From: DASRFA01 sp035651755
GTDB lineage: Bacteria > Desulfobacterota > Binatia > UBA12015
Direction of reading: 5' to 3'
DNA: 64,000 nucleotides
Assembly (NCBI GenBank): GCA_035651755.1
Contig: DASRFA010000060.1
Location: 468,407-532,406 of the forward strand
In this document: one piece after another, positions 25,480-34,233 of the stretch
Numbering within the stretch: position 1 is the stretch's first letter
How the letters are laid out: each line of letters opens with the position of its first letter
Notes under the pieces: model-generated
What the model saw: the letters and a program-made list of their open reading frames with translations, nothing else
What the model was told of the DNA's origin: nothing
Database searches by the model: none
Program-made: the position numbers and the translations under genes

Positions 25480-26585
25480 CGCCGGCCGTCGCGCGCGCGG
25501 CGGCGCGCGTCGGGCCGGCCGTGCTCGCGGTCGCGACCGCGCTCTCGCTCGCCGCCGCGCTCGCCGCGATCGCCGGGTCGGATCCCGCGACCGCCGTCCG
25601 CGCCCTCGTCCTCGGGAGCCTCGGTTCGACGGCGAACGTCGCCGACACGCTCGTCCGGAGCGCTCCGCTCCTCCTGTGCGGCGCCGCGGTGATGCTCGCG
25701 TTCCGAAGCGGCATCTTCAACATCGGCGCGGATGGACAGTTCCTCGCCGGCGCTCTCGCCGCGACGGCGGTCGCGACCCGCATCCGGCCCTTCCCCGGTC
25801 AGTTCGCCTGCGTGCTGATCGCGGGCGCGCTCGCCGGCGGCGCGTGGGCGATCGTCCCGGCGGCGTTTCGCATCCGGCGCGACGTGAGCGAGGTCATCAC
25901 GACGATCCTCCTCAACTTCGTCGCGCTCTACCTGGTCTCGTGGGCGGTCACGGGCCCGCTGCAGGAGTCGAGCCGCGCCTACCCCCAGTCGGCCGCGATC
26001 CCGGAGACGGCCCGCCTCGCGCGCTTCCTGCACGGCACCGGCGACCGGCTCCACGCCGGCATCCCGCTCGCCTTCGGGCTCGCGGCGGCGACGGGCGGCC
26101 TCCTGTCGTTCACGACCTTCGGGCTCCGGCTCCGCGCTGCCGGGCTGAACGCGCCGGCGGCGCGTCTCGCCGGGTTTCCGGTCCGCCGCGACCTCGCGGT
26201 CGCGTTCGCGCTGTCGGGCGCGCTCGCGGGTCTCGCGGGCGCCGTGGAGCTCGCCGGGGTGACGCACCGGCTCTTCGACCGCTTCTCGCCCGGATACGGC
26301 TACACCGCGATCGCGGTCGCGCTGCTCGGAAACCTCCGGACACCGGGCACCATCGCGGCGGCTCTCTTCTTCGCGGCGCTCGGAGCGGGCGCGAGCGCGA
26401 TGGAGCGGTCGGCCGGCGTGTCGGCCGTGATCGCGGTCGCGGTGCAGGGCGCGACGCTGCTCGCGGTGGCCGCGACGGGGGCGCCGGCGCTCGCGCGCGT
26501 CGTGCAGCGGGCGCGTGGGCGGGGCGAGGCCGCCGCGAGCGAGACCGAGGCGGCAGCCGCCGCCGGAGCGCCGCGCGGTGCTTGA
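25476..26585 (+). CDS. ABC transporter permease, BPD_transp_2 family (YufP/NupP-like)
   Basis: A 369-residue polytopic permease. Family signatures include FRSGIFNIGADGQFLAGALAA and RRDVSEVITTILLNFVALYLV, plus GFPVRRDLAVAFALSGALAGLAGAVE. About eight to ten membrane helices. Start is a TTG at 25476 overlapping the ATPase stop (TTGA); no better in-frame start precedes the first helix. It forms one half of the channel for the importer. C-terminal 25 residues are Ala/Glu-rich and soluble. Its last bases overlap the start of the second permease by 8. Confidence 0.9.
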   Translation: MTPAVARAAARVGPAVLAVATALSLAAALAAIAGSDPATAVRALVLGSLGSTANVADTLVRSAPLLLCGAAVMLAFRSGIFNIGADGQFLAGALAATAVATRIRPFPGQFACVLIAGALAGGAWAIVPAAFRIRRDVSEVITTILLNFVALYLVSWAVTGPLQESSRAYPQSAAIPETARLARFLHGTGDRLHAGIPLAFGLAAATGGLLSFTTFGLRLRAAGLNAPAARLAGFPVRRDLAVAFALSGALAGLAGAVELAGVTHRLFDRFSPGYGYTAIAVALLGNLRTPGTIAAALFFAALGAGASAMERSAGVSAVIAVAVQGATLLAVAATGAPALARVVQRARGRGEAAASETEAAAAAGAPRGA

Positions 26586-27489
26586 CGCGTTTCTCGCCGC
26601 CGCCGTCGCGCTGGCGACCCCGATCCTCCTCGCCGCACTCGGAGAGCTCCTCGTCGAGCGGGCGGGCGTCCTCAACATCGGCCTCGAGGGCATGATGCTG
26701 GTCGGGGCCTTCGCGGCCGCGGCGGCCGCTGCCTCGTCGGGCAGCCCGCTCGCCGGCGTCGCCGCGGCGGCGGTCGCGGGCCTCGCGATCGCGCTCGTCT
26801 TCGCGCTCGTGGCCGTGACCCTCGCAGCCGACCAGATCATCGCCGGCGCCGCCGTGAACCTGATCGCGCTCGGCGGCACCGGCGCGCTGTACCGCGTTCT
26901 CTACGGCGACACGGGCGCGGCCCTGGTGCTCCCGACGCTCCCCAGGGTGGCGATTCCCGGGCTCTCCTCGCTTCCCGTCGTGGGCGACGCCCTCTTCCGC
27001 CAGCACGCGCTCGTGTACGTCAGCCTCGTGCTCGTGCCGGTCCTGTCGGTCGTGCTCGCCCACACCGGTCTCGGGCTCCGCCTGCGCGCTCTCGGCGAGC
27101 ATCCGCTCGCGGCCGCCAGCCTGGGCTTGCGGGTGCGCGGGATGCGGGTGGCGGCGATCGGCGCCAGCGGGGTGCTCGCCGGTCTCGGCGGCGCCGCGCT
27201 CGCGCTCTGGACCGCGGGCACGTTCGTCGAGGGCGTGACCGCCGGCCGCGGCTTCGTCGCGCTCGCCGTCGTCGTGTTCGCACGCTGGTCGCCGTGGGGG
27301 ACGCTCGCCGGCGCGCTCCTCTTCGGGCTCGCGAACGCGCTCCAGTTCCAGTTCCAGGCGAGCGCCGTCGGCGTCCCATACCAGCTCTTCCTGATGCTGC
27401 CGTACGTCGTGACGCTGGCCGCGCTGCTGCTGCCGGCCGGCACGACGCGGGCGCCGCGCGCGCTGGGAGCGCGCTACGACCGCGAGTGA
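26578..27489 (+). CDS. ABC transporter permease, BPD_transp_2 family (YufQ/NupQ-like)
   Basis: A 303-residue partner permease. Signatures are GELLVERAGVLNIGLEGMMLVGAFAA near the N-terminus, DQIIAGAAVNLIALG, LGLRLRALGEHPLAAASLGL and AGRGFVALAVVVFARWSP. GTG start at 26578 overlaps the previous stop. With the ATPase and first permease this is a complete membrane and energy unit of a nucleoside-type importer. The BMP-family binding lipoprotein that normally accompanies it is not in the window. It converges with the zinc-ribbon gene, overlapping by 16 bases. Confidence 0.9.
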   Translation: MLDAFLAAAVALATPILLAALGELLVERAGVLNIGLEGMMLVGAFAAAAAAASSGSPLAGVAAAAVAGLAIALVFALVAVTLAADQIIAGAAVNLIALGGTGALYRVLYGDTGAALVLPTLPRVAIPGLSSLPVVGDALFRQHALVYVSLVLVPVLSVVLAHTGLGLRLRALGEHPLAAASLGLRVRGMRVAAIGASGVLAGLGGAALALWTAGTFVEGVTAGRGFVALAVVVFARWSPWGTLAGALLFGLANALQFQFQASAVGVPYQLFLMLPYVVTLAALLLPAGTTRAPRALGARYDRE

Positions 27490-27938
27490 CCGCCTCCTCG
27501 TGTGGCGTCGTTCACGCAATGCGATCCGTCTCGCTCCGCCGGGCGTCGCCCGCCGGCCGATCGAAGCGAGCCCGCGGGGAGTGGGGCCCCGTTCGGCTTT
27601 GCCGAACGGGGCGAGGGGAGCGATCCCCTCGTGCGAAAATCCGAGGGGAGCGATCCCCTCGTCGCGAATGTCCCCTTCGCGAGGTACCAGACGAACGCGC
27701 CGGCGGCGGCGTACATCGCGACCCCCTCGATCGCGCCCAGCCCACCGCCGACGACGAGCACCGTCACCACGAGGAAGGTCGAGATGACGGCGACCACCTT
27801 TTCGATGCGCGTCTCGCGGTCGCGCTCGGCGGCGACGTATGCCGCGACCTCGGCGCCGCAGTGGGGGCAGCGCCCCGCGGGCTTCCGCACGAGCGGTTGG
27901 CCGCAGCCGGGGCAATCGGGGGTGTTGTGGATCGGCAT
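27474..27938 (-). CDS. Double zinc-ribbon membrane protein with repeat-encoded tail
   Basis: A 154-residue frame. Residues 1-30 hold two CxxC pairs (CPGCGQPLV, RCPHCGAEV), a typical rubredoxin-like zinc ribbon, then a charged helix and two hydrophobic helices (ISTFLVVTVLVVGGGLGAI, VAMYAAAGAFVWYLA). From about residue 89 the frame runs into the compound hairpin repeat at 27557-27660 and reads it as RGSLPS twice plus low-complexity sequence to 27474. The real domain therefore ends near 27675, and the last 65 residues look like a by-product of repeat insertion. Zinc-ribbon plus two helices suggests a small membrane adaptor; function unknown. Confidence 0.65.
   Translation of the reverse strand: MPIHNTPDCPGCGQPLVRKPAGRCPHCGAEVAAYVAAERDRETRIEKVVAVISTFLVVTVLVVGGGLGAIEGVAMYAAAGAFVWYLAKGTFATRGSLPSDFRTRGSLPSPRSAKPNGAPLPAGSLRSAGGRRPAERDGSHCVNDATRGGGHSRS
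27557..27660 (-). repeat. Compound hairpin repeat, copy 1 (A-A-B-C on minus strand)
   Basis: Read on the minus strand the order is hairpin A (27643-27660), hairpin A (27613-27630), hairpin B (27586-27612) and a unique-looking module C to about 27557. A is 18 bases with a 7-bp stem GAGGGGA/TCCCCTC and loop TCGC. B has 12-bp arms GCCCCGTTCGGC/GCCGAACGGGGC around a 3-base loop. C contains ACTCCCCGCGGGCTCGCTTC. The same order recurs at 54.2 and 61.2 kb. Here the repeat lies inside the C-terminal part of a reading frame. Confidence 0.9.
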
Positions 27939-28000
27939 GGCGCGCCTCGCGACGAGGATCGCAGACGGGGCGCGCGCGCGAAAGGCGGCTTCGGCTCTGC

Positions 28001-28444
28001 TCAGGCGCTCGCCGACTGAGCCGACGTGCGATCCGCGTGGCCGCGGTCGGCGACCGCGGATGCCTCACAGGTGGCGCGTTCGGCGACAGCCGGACGCACC
28101 GCGGTGTTCCGCCCCCCCAGCCAGCCGAGCAGGCCGCCGCGCAGGCAGTCGGCGTCGAGCTCGAGGACCGCGCAGACGGTCGTGAAGGAGAAGAGGTCCT
28201 GGTCGTGGCGGGCGACGATCCACGCGCGCGCATCCTCGAACAGCTCGCGGCCTTCGGGATCGCGCGCGCCGGCGTACTTCTGGAACGTCTCGATCCCCTC
28301 TTGCAGGACGGCGGCCATCAGCCTGCGCTCGCCGTTCTGCGCGGAGCTGCGCCGGAGCGCCGTGAAGAACTGCTCGGGAAGCATGAGGTCGGGCTCGAGC
28401 CCGTCTCCCCCTCGGTCGTCGCGCATCCAAAGCGGGGTTTCCAT
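28001..28444 (-). CDS. Conserved-looking hypothetical protein
   Basis: A 147-residue soluble protein. The core RRLMAAVLQEGIETFQKYAG, ELFEDARAWIVARHDQDLFS and VCAVLELDADCLRGGLLGWL has a conserved feel that I associate with uncharacterised deltaproteobacterial proteins, but I cannot name a domain. The N-terminus is acidic and the last 35 residues are low complexity. No signal peptide. ATG at 28444 with no clear Shine-Dalgarno. It lies 67 bases after the IscR-like gene on the same strand, so it may be the end of the ISC transcript. Confidence 0.6.
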   Translation of the reverse strand: METPLWMRDDRGGDGLEPDLMLPEQFFTALRRSSAQNGERRLMAAVLQEGIETFQKYAGARDPEGRELFEDARAWIVARHDQDLFSFTTVCAVLELDADCLRGGLLGWLGGRNTAVRPAVAERATCEASAVADRGHADRTSAQSASA

Positions 28445-28511
28445 GCCCGCGATAGACGCCCGACCCTGCGCCCTATTCAGCTCGCGGCGTCCGGTCGACG
28501 AAGGTGGATCA

Positions 28512-28979
28512 TCACGTGGCCGCGACCGGGACGGCCGGCGCCGTCGTATCGCGCGTCGGGGGTGCCGGGCGGGGCGGCACGAGGGTCACGAGCTTGGTCG
28601 CGGCGAAGAGCTCGATCAGGCGGCGCTGCCCCTCGGCCCACACGTGGTGCATGCCGCACGTCGGGCTCACGGAGCACAGGTTCCGCTCGCCCACGCAGAC
28701 GTTCAGGGCGATCGGCCCTTCGACGGCCTCCATCACGTCCTTGAACGAGACGTCCGCGGCGGGGCGCGCGAGCGTGTAGCCGCCGTGCGCGCCGCGGCGC
28801 GACACGACGATCCCGGCGTGGATCAGGTCCTGGAGGATCTTCTCGAGGAACTTCTTGGGAACACCTTCGCTCGCCGAGATCTCTGCGACCGTCGCCGCGC
28901 GACCGGGCTCCTGACCGGCCAGGTGGATCGCCGCGCGCAGCGCGTAGTCGACCCGCCGGCTCACCTGCATCAGCGACAT
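28512..28979 (-). CDS. Rrf2-family regulator, IscR-like
   Basis: A 155-residue winged-helix regulator. The N-terminus MSLMQVSRRVDYALRAAIHL and KKFLEKILQDLIHAGIVVS match Rrf2/IscR DNA-binding domains. The cluster-binding segment has CVGERNLC, then SVSPTC and GMH, giving Cys-x6-Cys-x5-Cys-x2-His; this fits IscR, whose [2Fe-2S] cluster uses three Cys and one His. It is expected to sense Fe-S status and repress the isc genes. GGGGAG about 7 bases before the ATG at 28979 decides the start. Unlike in E. coli, the gene follows the isc genes instead of preceding them. Confidence 0.88.
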   Translation of the reverse strand: MSLMQVSRRVDYALRAAIHLAGQEPGRAATVAEISASEGVPKKFLEKILQDLIHAGIVVSRRGAHGGYTLARPAADVSFKDVMEAVEGPIALNVCVGERNLCSVSPTCGMHHVWAEGQRRLIELFAATKLVTLVPPRPAPPTRDTTAPAVPVAAT

Positions 28980-29097
28980 CGGTCTACTCCCCATCTATGC
29001 AAGGCCGCTCGGTGCACGGTCAAGGCAGCGGTTCGCGATCGGCGAATCGCGCCCGAGGTGGCGTTCGACGTGTGGGTCGCCATGCCCGATCGCTCGA

Positions 29098-29418
29098 TCA
29101 TCGGGGGATCTCCACCGTCACGTCGCCCTCGACGACCGCCTGGCACCCGAGCCGGGAATACGGGGTGAGGCCGGGAGCCTGATCGAGCTTGTCCTCCTCG
29201 CACTCCTCCATCTCCGAAAGGTTCTCGCCTCCCGCTCGAATGATGACGTGGCAGGTCGTGCAGGCGCAGTTTCCGCCGCAGTTGTGCTCGAGCGGGACTC
29301 CGTGCTGCAGCGCGACGTCCAGGATCGAACCCGGCTTGCCGTGGTCGCCGTACGGGAAGTCGGCGTCGTCGACCTCGACGGTCACGTTCGCGGGCAGGAA
29401 CGTCACCTTGTGCTTCAC
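29098..29418 (-). CDS. fdx: Isc-type [2Fe-2S] ferredoxin
   Basis: A 106-residue adrenodoxin-type ferredoxin. Cluster ligands are in [14 protein letters not shown] (Cys-x5-Cys-x2-Cys) with the fourth Cys in [12 protein letters not shown]. The acidic [15 protein letters not shown] segment is the usual partner-binding region. It supplies electrons for cluster assembly on IscU. GTG start overlapping the hscA stop in GTGA, so expression is coupled to the chaperone. Confidence 0.94.
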   Translation of the reverse strand: MKHKVTFLPANVTVEVDDADFPYGDHGKPGSILDVALQHGVPLEHNCGGNCACTTCHVIIRAGGENLSEMEECEEDKLDQAPGLTPYSRLGCQAVVEGDVTVEIPR

Positions 29419-31250
29419 GGCGCGATCTCCTCGACGCGCTTCGACTGGAGCGCGCTCTGGATCGACGCGTCCATGATGCGCTGTGCGAAGGGCGTCGAGA
29501 TCGTGTTCAAGCGGTCGACGAGGTCGCGGATCCGGTTGTGGTCGGTGCCCGCCGCGGCCTCGCGCAGCTCGCGGCTCGCATCCTCGATCGCGCGCCGCTC
29601 GTCGTCGCTCAGGAGCTGTTCGTGCAGGCGCTCGGCCTTCTCCGTCGCGTGCAGGATCGACTCGGCCTCCGTCCGCGCCTCGATGAGCTGCCGCGCCGCG
29701 AAGTCGTCCTCCGCGAGGTCGAACGACTCCTCGAGCATGCGCTCGATGTTGTCGTCGGTGAGACCGTAGCTCGGCTTCACGTCGACCGAGTGCTCGACGT
29801 TCGTGCGGACGTCGCGCGCCGACACCGACAGGATCCCGTTCGCGTCGATCAGGAACGTCACCTCGATGCGCGGGATGCCGGCCGGCCCGCGCGCGATCGG
29901 GATGCGGAAGTGCGCGAGGCTCCGGCAGTCCTTCGCGAGCTCGCGCTCGCCCTGCAGGACGTGCACCTCGACGTGCGTCTGGTCGTCGACCGCGGTCGTG
30001 AACTGCTCGCGGGCCGCAGCCGGGATCGTGGTGTTGCGGTCGATGAGCCGGGTGAAGACGCCGCCCATCGTCTCGATGCCGAGCGACAGCGGCACCACGT
30101 CGAGGAGAAGCATGTCGGTCGTGCTGCCGGATAGGATGCCCGCCTGCACCGCGGCGCCGAGCGCCACGACGACGTCGGGGTCGATGCTCGCGAGCGGCTC
30201 GCGCCCGAAGAGGTCGCGCACGCGCGCGCGCACCGCCGGCATGCGGGTCGCGCCGCCGACCAGGATCACCTGGCCGATGTCGGAAGCCGTCAGGCCGGCG
30301 TCCTTCAGCGCCTGGCGGCAGCGCGCCAGCGTGCGCGCGACGAGATCGGCGGTCGACGCCTCGAACTGCGCGCGGGTGATGGTCGCGATTCGGGTCCCCG
30401 ACGGGAGCGCGAGGTCCACCGTCGCGACGTCGGCCTCGCTGAGGGCGCGCTTCGCGCGCTCGGCGCCTTCGAGGAGGACGGCGATCGCTTCGGGCGCGGA
30501 CGCCTCGTCCGCGGGGAGAGCGAGCTCGCGCACGAAGTGCTCGGCGATCCGGCGGTCGAAGTCGTCGCCGCCGAGGCGGGTGTCGCCGCCGGTCGCGAGG
30601 ACCTCGGAGAGGCCCTGACGGAGGCGGAGGATCGACACGTCGAAGGTGCCGCCGCCGAGGTCGTAGACGGCGATCGCGACCTCCTCTTCCTTGTCGAGGC
30701 CGTAGGCGAGCGCGGCCGCGGTCGGCTCGTTCACGAGCCGCAGCACGTCGAGCCCGGCGAGCCGTCCGGCGTCGCGCGTCGCCTGACGCTGGCTGTCGTT
30801 GAAGTAGGCCGGGACGGTGATGACCGCGCGCGCGACCTCCTCGGACAGTGCCTGCTCGGCGCGGCGCTTCAGCTCGCGCAGGATGAGCGAGGACGCCTCG
30901 GGCGGCGTGATCGGATGGACGTGCGGCGCGTCGCCGCTGCTTCGCAGCACGAGGCGAAGCGGGCCGTCGTCGGGCGCGAACTCGTAGCGCTCGCGATCGG
31001 CCGCATCGAGGTGCTCGCGTCCGAGGCCCATGAAGCGCTTGACGGAGAGCGCGGACGCGCGCGGGTGGAGCCGCGCGCGCCGACGCGCGGTTTCGCCGAC
31101 GACGAAGGAGCCGTCCGGTAGCGCCGAGATCGCGGACGGAAGGAGCGGCGACCCGGTCGCGGGATCGGGCAGGATGCGCGGCCGGTCGCCGTCCATGACC
31201 GCGACGAGGCTGTTGGTCGTGCCGAGGTCGATTCCGACGATGCGCGGCAT
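29415..31250 (-). CDS. hscA: Fe-S assembly Hsp70-type chaperone HscA
   Basis: A 611-residue Hsp70 protein, about the usual HscA length. Nucleotide-binding motifs are [28 protein letters not shown] and [11 protein letters not shown]; the substrate domain has [17 protein letters not shown], common to HscA. It uses ATP to release Fe-S clusters from IscU at its LPPVK motif, assisted by HscB. ATG at 31250, 8 bases after hscB. A longer frame upstream overlaps hscB and is rejected. It lies in the middle of the ISC operon. Confidence 0.93.
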   Translation of the reverse strand: MPRIVGIDLGTTNSLVAVMDGDRPRILPDPATGSPLLPSAISALPDGSFVVGETARRRARLHPRASALSVKRFMGLGREHLDAADRERYEFAPDDGPLRLVLRSSGDAPHVHPITPPEASSLILRELKRRAEQALSEEVARAVITVPAYFNDSQRQATRDAGRLAGLDVLRLVNEPTAAALAYGLDKEEEVAIAVYDLGGGTFDVSILRLRQGLSEVLATGGDTRLGGDDFDRRIAEHFVRELALPADEASAPEAIAVLLEGAERAKRALSEADVATVDLALPSGTRIATITRAQFEASTADLVARTLARCRQALKDAGLTASDIGQVILVGGATRMPAVRARVRDLFGREPLASIDPDVVVALGAAVQAGILSGSTTDMLLLDVVPLSLGIETMGGVFTRLIDRNTTIPAAAREQFTTAVDDQTHVEVHVLQGERELAKDCRSLAHFRIPIARGPAGIPRIEVTFLIDANGILSVSARDVRTNVEHSVDVKPSYGLTDDNIERMLEESFDLAEDDFAARQLIEARTEAESILHATEKAERLHEQLLSDDERRAIEDASRELREAAAGTDHNRIRDLVDRLNTISTPFAQRIMDASIQSALQSKRVEEIAP

Positions 31251-31258
31251 GCGGGTCG

Positions 31259-31921
31259 TCACTCCTCGAGCGCGCTCGCGACGTCGCGCTCCAGCGTGCG
31301 CAGGTAGGCGAGACGCGACAGCAGGTCCTTCAGGCGGGCGCGCGCGGCGATCGCTCGGTCGTCGTGCCCGTTCGCCGCGCCGTTCCCGCCCGGCGGCCAG
31401 CTCGCGAGAACGTCGGTCAGGGCGGCGCGCTCGCGCGTGCGCTCCGCCGCCACCGAGCGCTGGAGCGCCTCGAGCTCCGGGCGCTGCGCAGCGCGCTGCG
31501 CGGGGCTCGCGGACGTCGCCTCGGCGAGCTTCTCCTGCGCCTCGAAGACGAGCTCGGCGAGCTCTGGCGGCACGCGGTTGTTGTCGCGACCGAGCTCTTC
31601 GCCGGAGCGCCGGAGCCAGTAGCGGCCGCGGCTCTCGAGGTCGCGCAGCGTCTGGTAGGCGGCGTTCAGCACCGCGGTGGCGCGGACGCTTTCCACCTGC
31701 TCGCGGGCGTCCGCGGTCTGGTGTCGGTCGGGGTGGAGGCGGCGGCTGAGGTCGTAGTAGCGCGCGGCGAGCGCCTCCTCGTCGACCGCCGGATCGGGCG
31801 GCAGCCCGAGGACGGCGAAGTAGTCGGCGTCGTGCGAGAGGCCCTGGACGGTGCCGCACGCGCCGCAGAAGAACGCCGGCGCCTGCTCGTCTCCGCAACG
31901 CCAGCAGCGGATGCGAGCCAT
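31259..31921 (-). CDS. hscB: Co-chaperone HscB with N-terminal tetracysteine zinc finger
   Basis: A 220-residue J-domain protein. Residues 1-25 form a CWRCG...CGACG zinc-finger-like motif followed by [17 protein letters not shown]. The J domain has the HPD triad in [11 protein letters not shown]. The C-terminal helices (about 110-220) match the HscB three-helix IscU-binding domain. It recruits IscU to HscA and stimulates ATP hydrolysis. The zinc finger is absent from E. coli HscB but resembles the N-terminus of eukaryotic HSCB. ATG at 31921, one base after the iscA stop. Confidence 0.9.
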   Translation of the reverse strand: MARIRCWRCGDEQAPAFFCGACGTVQGLSHDADYFAVLGLPPDPAVDEEALAARYYDLSRRLHPDRHQTADAREQVESVRATAVLNAAYQTLRDLESRGRYWLRRSGEELGRDNNRVPPELAELVFEAQEKLAEATSASPAQRAAQRPELEALQRSVAAERTRERAALTDVLASWPPGGNGAANGHDDRAIAARARLKDLLSRLAYLRTLERDVASALEE

Positions 31922-31922
31922 C

Positions 31923-32255
31923 TCAGACCCCGAACGAGGCTCCGCAGCCGCAGGTTCGCTTGACGTTCGGGTTCCGGAGGTTGAAGCCCGCGTGCATCAG
32001 GTCGTCGCTGTAGTCGAGCTCGGTGCCGTTGAGGTACAGGTAGCTCTTGCGGTCGACGATGATGCGAGCGCCTTCGCGCTCGAAGACGCGGTCGCCGTCG
32101 CGCTTCTCGTCGAGGTCCATCTTGTAGGAGAGGCCGGAGCAGCCTCCGCCCACGACCTTGACGCGAAGGCCCTTCCCGGTCCCTTCGCCGTCCGGGACGA
32201 GCGTGCGGATCTTCTCGACGGCGGCGTCGGTCAGGCTGATTCCTGCGGCGGGCAC
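31923..32255 (-). CDS. iscA: A-type Fe-S carrier IscA/ErpA
   Basis: A 110-residue A-type carrier. The three conserved cysteines are in VVGGGCSGLSYKM and CGCGASF near the C-terminus, with NPNVKRT before them. It binds Fe or [4Fe-4S] clusters and passes them to apo-proteins. GTG start preceded by AGAGGAAA. It sits between iscU and hscB; by motif it could be called IscA or ErpA, and the operon position favours IscA. Confidence 0.92.
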   Translation of the reverse strand: MPAAGISLTDAAVEKIRTLVPDGEGTGKGLRVKVVGGGCSGLSYKMDLDEKRDGDRVFEREGARIIVDRKSYLYLNGTELDYSDDLMHAGFNLRNPNVKRTCGCGASFGV

Positions 32256-32328
32256 GGATTTCCTCTGGGCAAATGAGTCACGGTCGCGCTGCGTACCGCG
32301 CCGCGCGCTCGCGGCGCACCGCGCTCGC

Positions 32329-32751
32329 TCATGCGGCCGCGGTGTCGTCCTTCTCGCGCGCGGGCTCTCCCTCGCGGCGCGACTTCCAGTCCTTGACGGC
32401 GGCCTTGATCGCGTCCTCGGCCAGCACCGAGCAGTGGATCTTGACGGGCGGAAGCGAGAGCTCGTCCACGATGAGAGAATTCTTGATTCCCATCACCTCG
32501 TCGACGCTCTTTCCCTTCACCAGCTCCGTCACGTAGCTCGAGCTCGCGATCGCGCTGCCGCAGCCGAACGTCTTGAAGCGCGCGTCCTCGACCACGCCGG
32601 CGTCGTTGATCTTGAGCTGGAGCTTCATGACGTCGCCGCACTCCGGCGCGCCCACGATCCCCGTGCCGACGTTGGGCTCGTCCTTCGAGAACGACCCCAC
32701 GTTGCGCGGGTTCGAGTAGTGATCGATCACCTTGTCGCTGTACGTCGCCAT
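32329..32751 (-). CDS. iscU: Fe-S cluster scaffold IscU
   Basis: A 140-residue scaffold with IDHYSNPRNVGSF, the Cys-containing GAPECGDVM and FKTFGCGSAIASSSY motifs, the HscA-recognition LPPVK, and KIHCSVLAEDAIKAA with the third Cys. It receives sulfur from IscS and iron to build clusters. ATG at 32751, 40 bases after iscS. The C-terminal 15 residues are charged and slightly longer than in E. coli. Confidence 0.96.
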   Translation of the reverse strand: MATYSDKVIDHYSNPRNVGSFSKDEPNVGTGIVGAPECGDVMKLQLKINDAGVVEDARFKTFGCGSAIASSSYVTELVKGKSVDEVMGIKNSLIVDELSLPPVKIHCSVLAEDAIKAAVKDWKSRREGEPAREKDDTAAA

Positions 32752-32791
32752 GGCTCGCTCTTTTCCTCTCGGTTCCGAATCGCTCGCGGGC

Positions 32792-34048
32792 TCAGTGCTG
32801 CGCGCCCGTGAAGTACGACTTGAGGTCGATGCCTTCCTTCGCCATCTCGTAGAGCGGCGACAGCTCGCGGAGCCGCTTCACCTCGGCGATGACGCGCTCC
32901 GCGACGTAGTCGACGTCCGCGTCGGTGTTGAAACGGCCGAGGCCGAAGCGGATCGACGTGTGCGCGAGCTCGTCGCCGACGCCGAGCGCCTTCAGCACGT
33001 ACGACGGCTCGAGCGTCGCGGACGTGCACGCGGAGCCCGACGAGACCGCGATCGCCGGCAGGTCGGCGTGCGCGGAGCCGTTCAGGCCCATCAGCATCGA
33101 CTCGCCCTCGATGTACGCGAAGCTCAGGTTCAGGTTCCCGGGCAGGCGCTCGCTGGGATGGCCGTTCAGGTACACCTCATCGAGGACGTCGGTGATGAGG
33201 CGGTGCAGGCGATCGCGCATCGCGCCGATCCGCCTCCCCTCCTCCGCCATTTCCGCTCGGCAGATCTCGATCGCCTTCGCGAAGCCGACGATGCCGGGGA
33301 CGTTCAGCGTGCCGGACCGCATGCCGCGCTCGTGGCCGCCGCCGTCCATCTGCGCCGTCAAGCGCACGCGCGGCCCCTTCGAGCGCACCCAGAGGAGGCC
33401 GCAGCCCTTCGGCCCGTAGATCTTGTGCGCGGTCGCGGACAGGAGGTCGATCCCCATCGCGTCGACGTCGATCGGGAGCTTCCCGAAGCCCTGGGTCGCG
33501 TCGGTGTGGAAGAGGACGCCCTTCTCCTTGGCGACCTTCCCGATCTCGGCGAGCGGGTGGATCGTCCCGATCTCGTTGTTCGCGAGCATGATCGAGACGA
33601 GGACGGTCTTGGGGGTGATCGCCGCGCGGACCTGCTCGGGATCGATCCGGCCGTGGTGGTCGACCGGAAGATAGGTCACCTGGGCGAGCCCCTTCCGCTC
33701 GAGCGCCTTGCAGGTGTCGAGCACGGCCTTGTGCTCGGTATTGGCGGTGATGACGTGGTTCCCCTTGTCCTTGTAGAACTCGACGACGCCCTTGATCGCG
33801 AGGTTGTCGGACTCCGTGGCGCCGGAGAGCCAGATGATCTCCTTCGCCCGCCCGCCGATCAGGCCGGCCGCCGTCTCGCGGGCCTCGTCCACGGCCCGCT
33901 CGACCTCCCAGCCGAAGGCGTGATTCCGGCTCGCCGCGTTCCCGAAGCGCTCGCTGAAGTACGGCAGCATCACCTCCAGCACCCGGGGGTCGACCGGGGT
34001 GGTGGCGTGGTTGTCCATGTAGATCCGATGCGTCGCGCCGTTCGTCAT
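32792..34048 (-). CDS. iscS: Cysteine desulfurase IscS
   Basis: A 418-residue PLP enzyme that removes sulfur from cysteine. Landmarks are [16 protein letters not shown], the PLP lysine in [14 protein letters not shown], and the persulfide Cys in [17 protein letters not shown]. The ATG at 34048 gives the usual IscS N-terminus with GAGG about 10 bases upstream; the frame extends a further 24 residues that do not look native. First gene of iscS-iscU-iscA-hscB-hscA-fdx-iscR-like. It is divergent from coaE. Confidence 0.96.
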   Translation of the reverse strand: MTNGATHRIYMDNHATTPVDPRVLEVMLPYFSERFGNAASRNHAFGWEVERAVDEARETAAGLIGGRAKEIIWLSGATESDNLAIKGVVEFYKDKGNHVITANTEHKAVLDTCKALERKGLAQVTYLPVDHHGRIDPEQVRAAITPKTVLVSIMLANNEIGTIHPLAEIGKVAKEKGVLFHTDATQGFGKLPIDVDAMGIDLLSATAHKIYGPKGCGLLWVRSKGPRVRLTAQMDGGGHERGMRSGTLNVPGIVGFAKAIEICRAEMAEEGRRIGAMRDRLHRLITDVLDEVYLNGHPSERLPGNLNLSFAYIEGESMLMGLNGSAHADLPAIAVSSGSACTSATLEPSYVLKALGVGDELAHTSIRFGLGRFNTDADVDYVAERVIAEVKRLRELSPLYEMAKEGIDLKSYFTGAQH

Positions 34049-34137
34049 TTCGTCGTGTCCTCGTCCCACGCGGAGCGTCATCGGCGTGCCGGGAAATCGG
34101 ACCATCCCGGTCATTCCCACCGAATCAGTCTGAATTA

Positions 34138-34166
34138 GAGGTAAGGGATGATACGACCGTAGTCAA
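34138..34166 (-). promoter_or_regulatory. Possible promoter/operator upstream of iscS
   Basis: On the minus strand TTGACT (34166-34161) lies 17 bases before TACCTC, then TAATTC. The AT-richer patch and its position about 90 bases upstream of the iscS ATG support a promoter. A GAC-N4-GTC motif overlaps the -35, but it is only loosely similar to IscR sites. The -10 match is poor. Confidence 0.35.
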
Positions 34167-34233
34167 CCGCCCCGCTCGTCCGCCCGGGCCGCACGGGTTG
34201 CGGCCGGCCGCCACGCCTGCCACAGCTCGCGCG

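Noticed and set aside
31251..31898. HscA extended upstream to 31898
   Set aside because: The region encodes hscB in another frame, with zinc finger and HPD motif; the HscA nucleotide-binding motif begins right after 31250.
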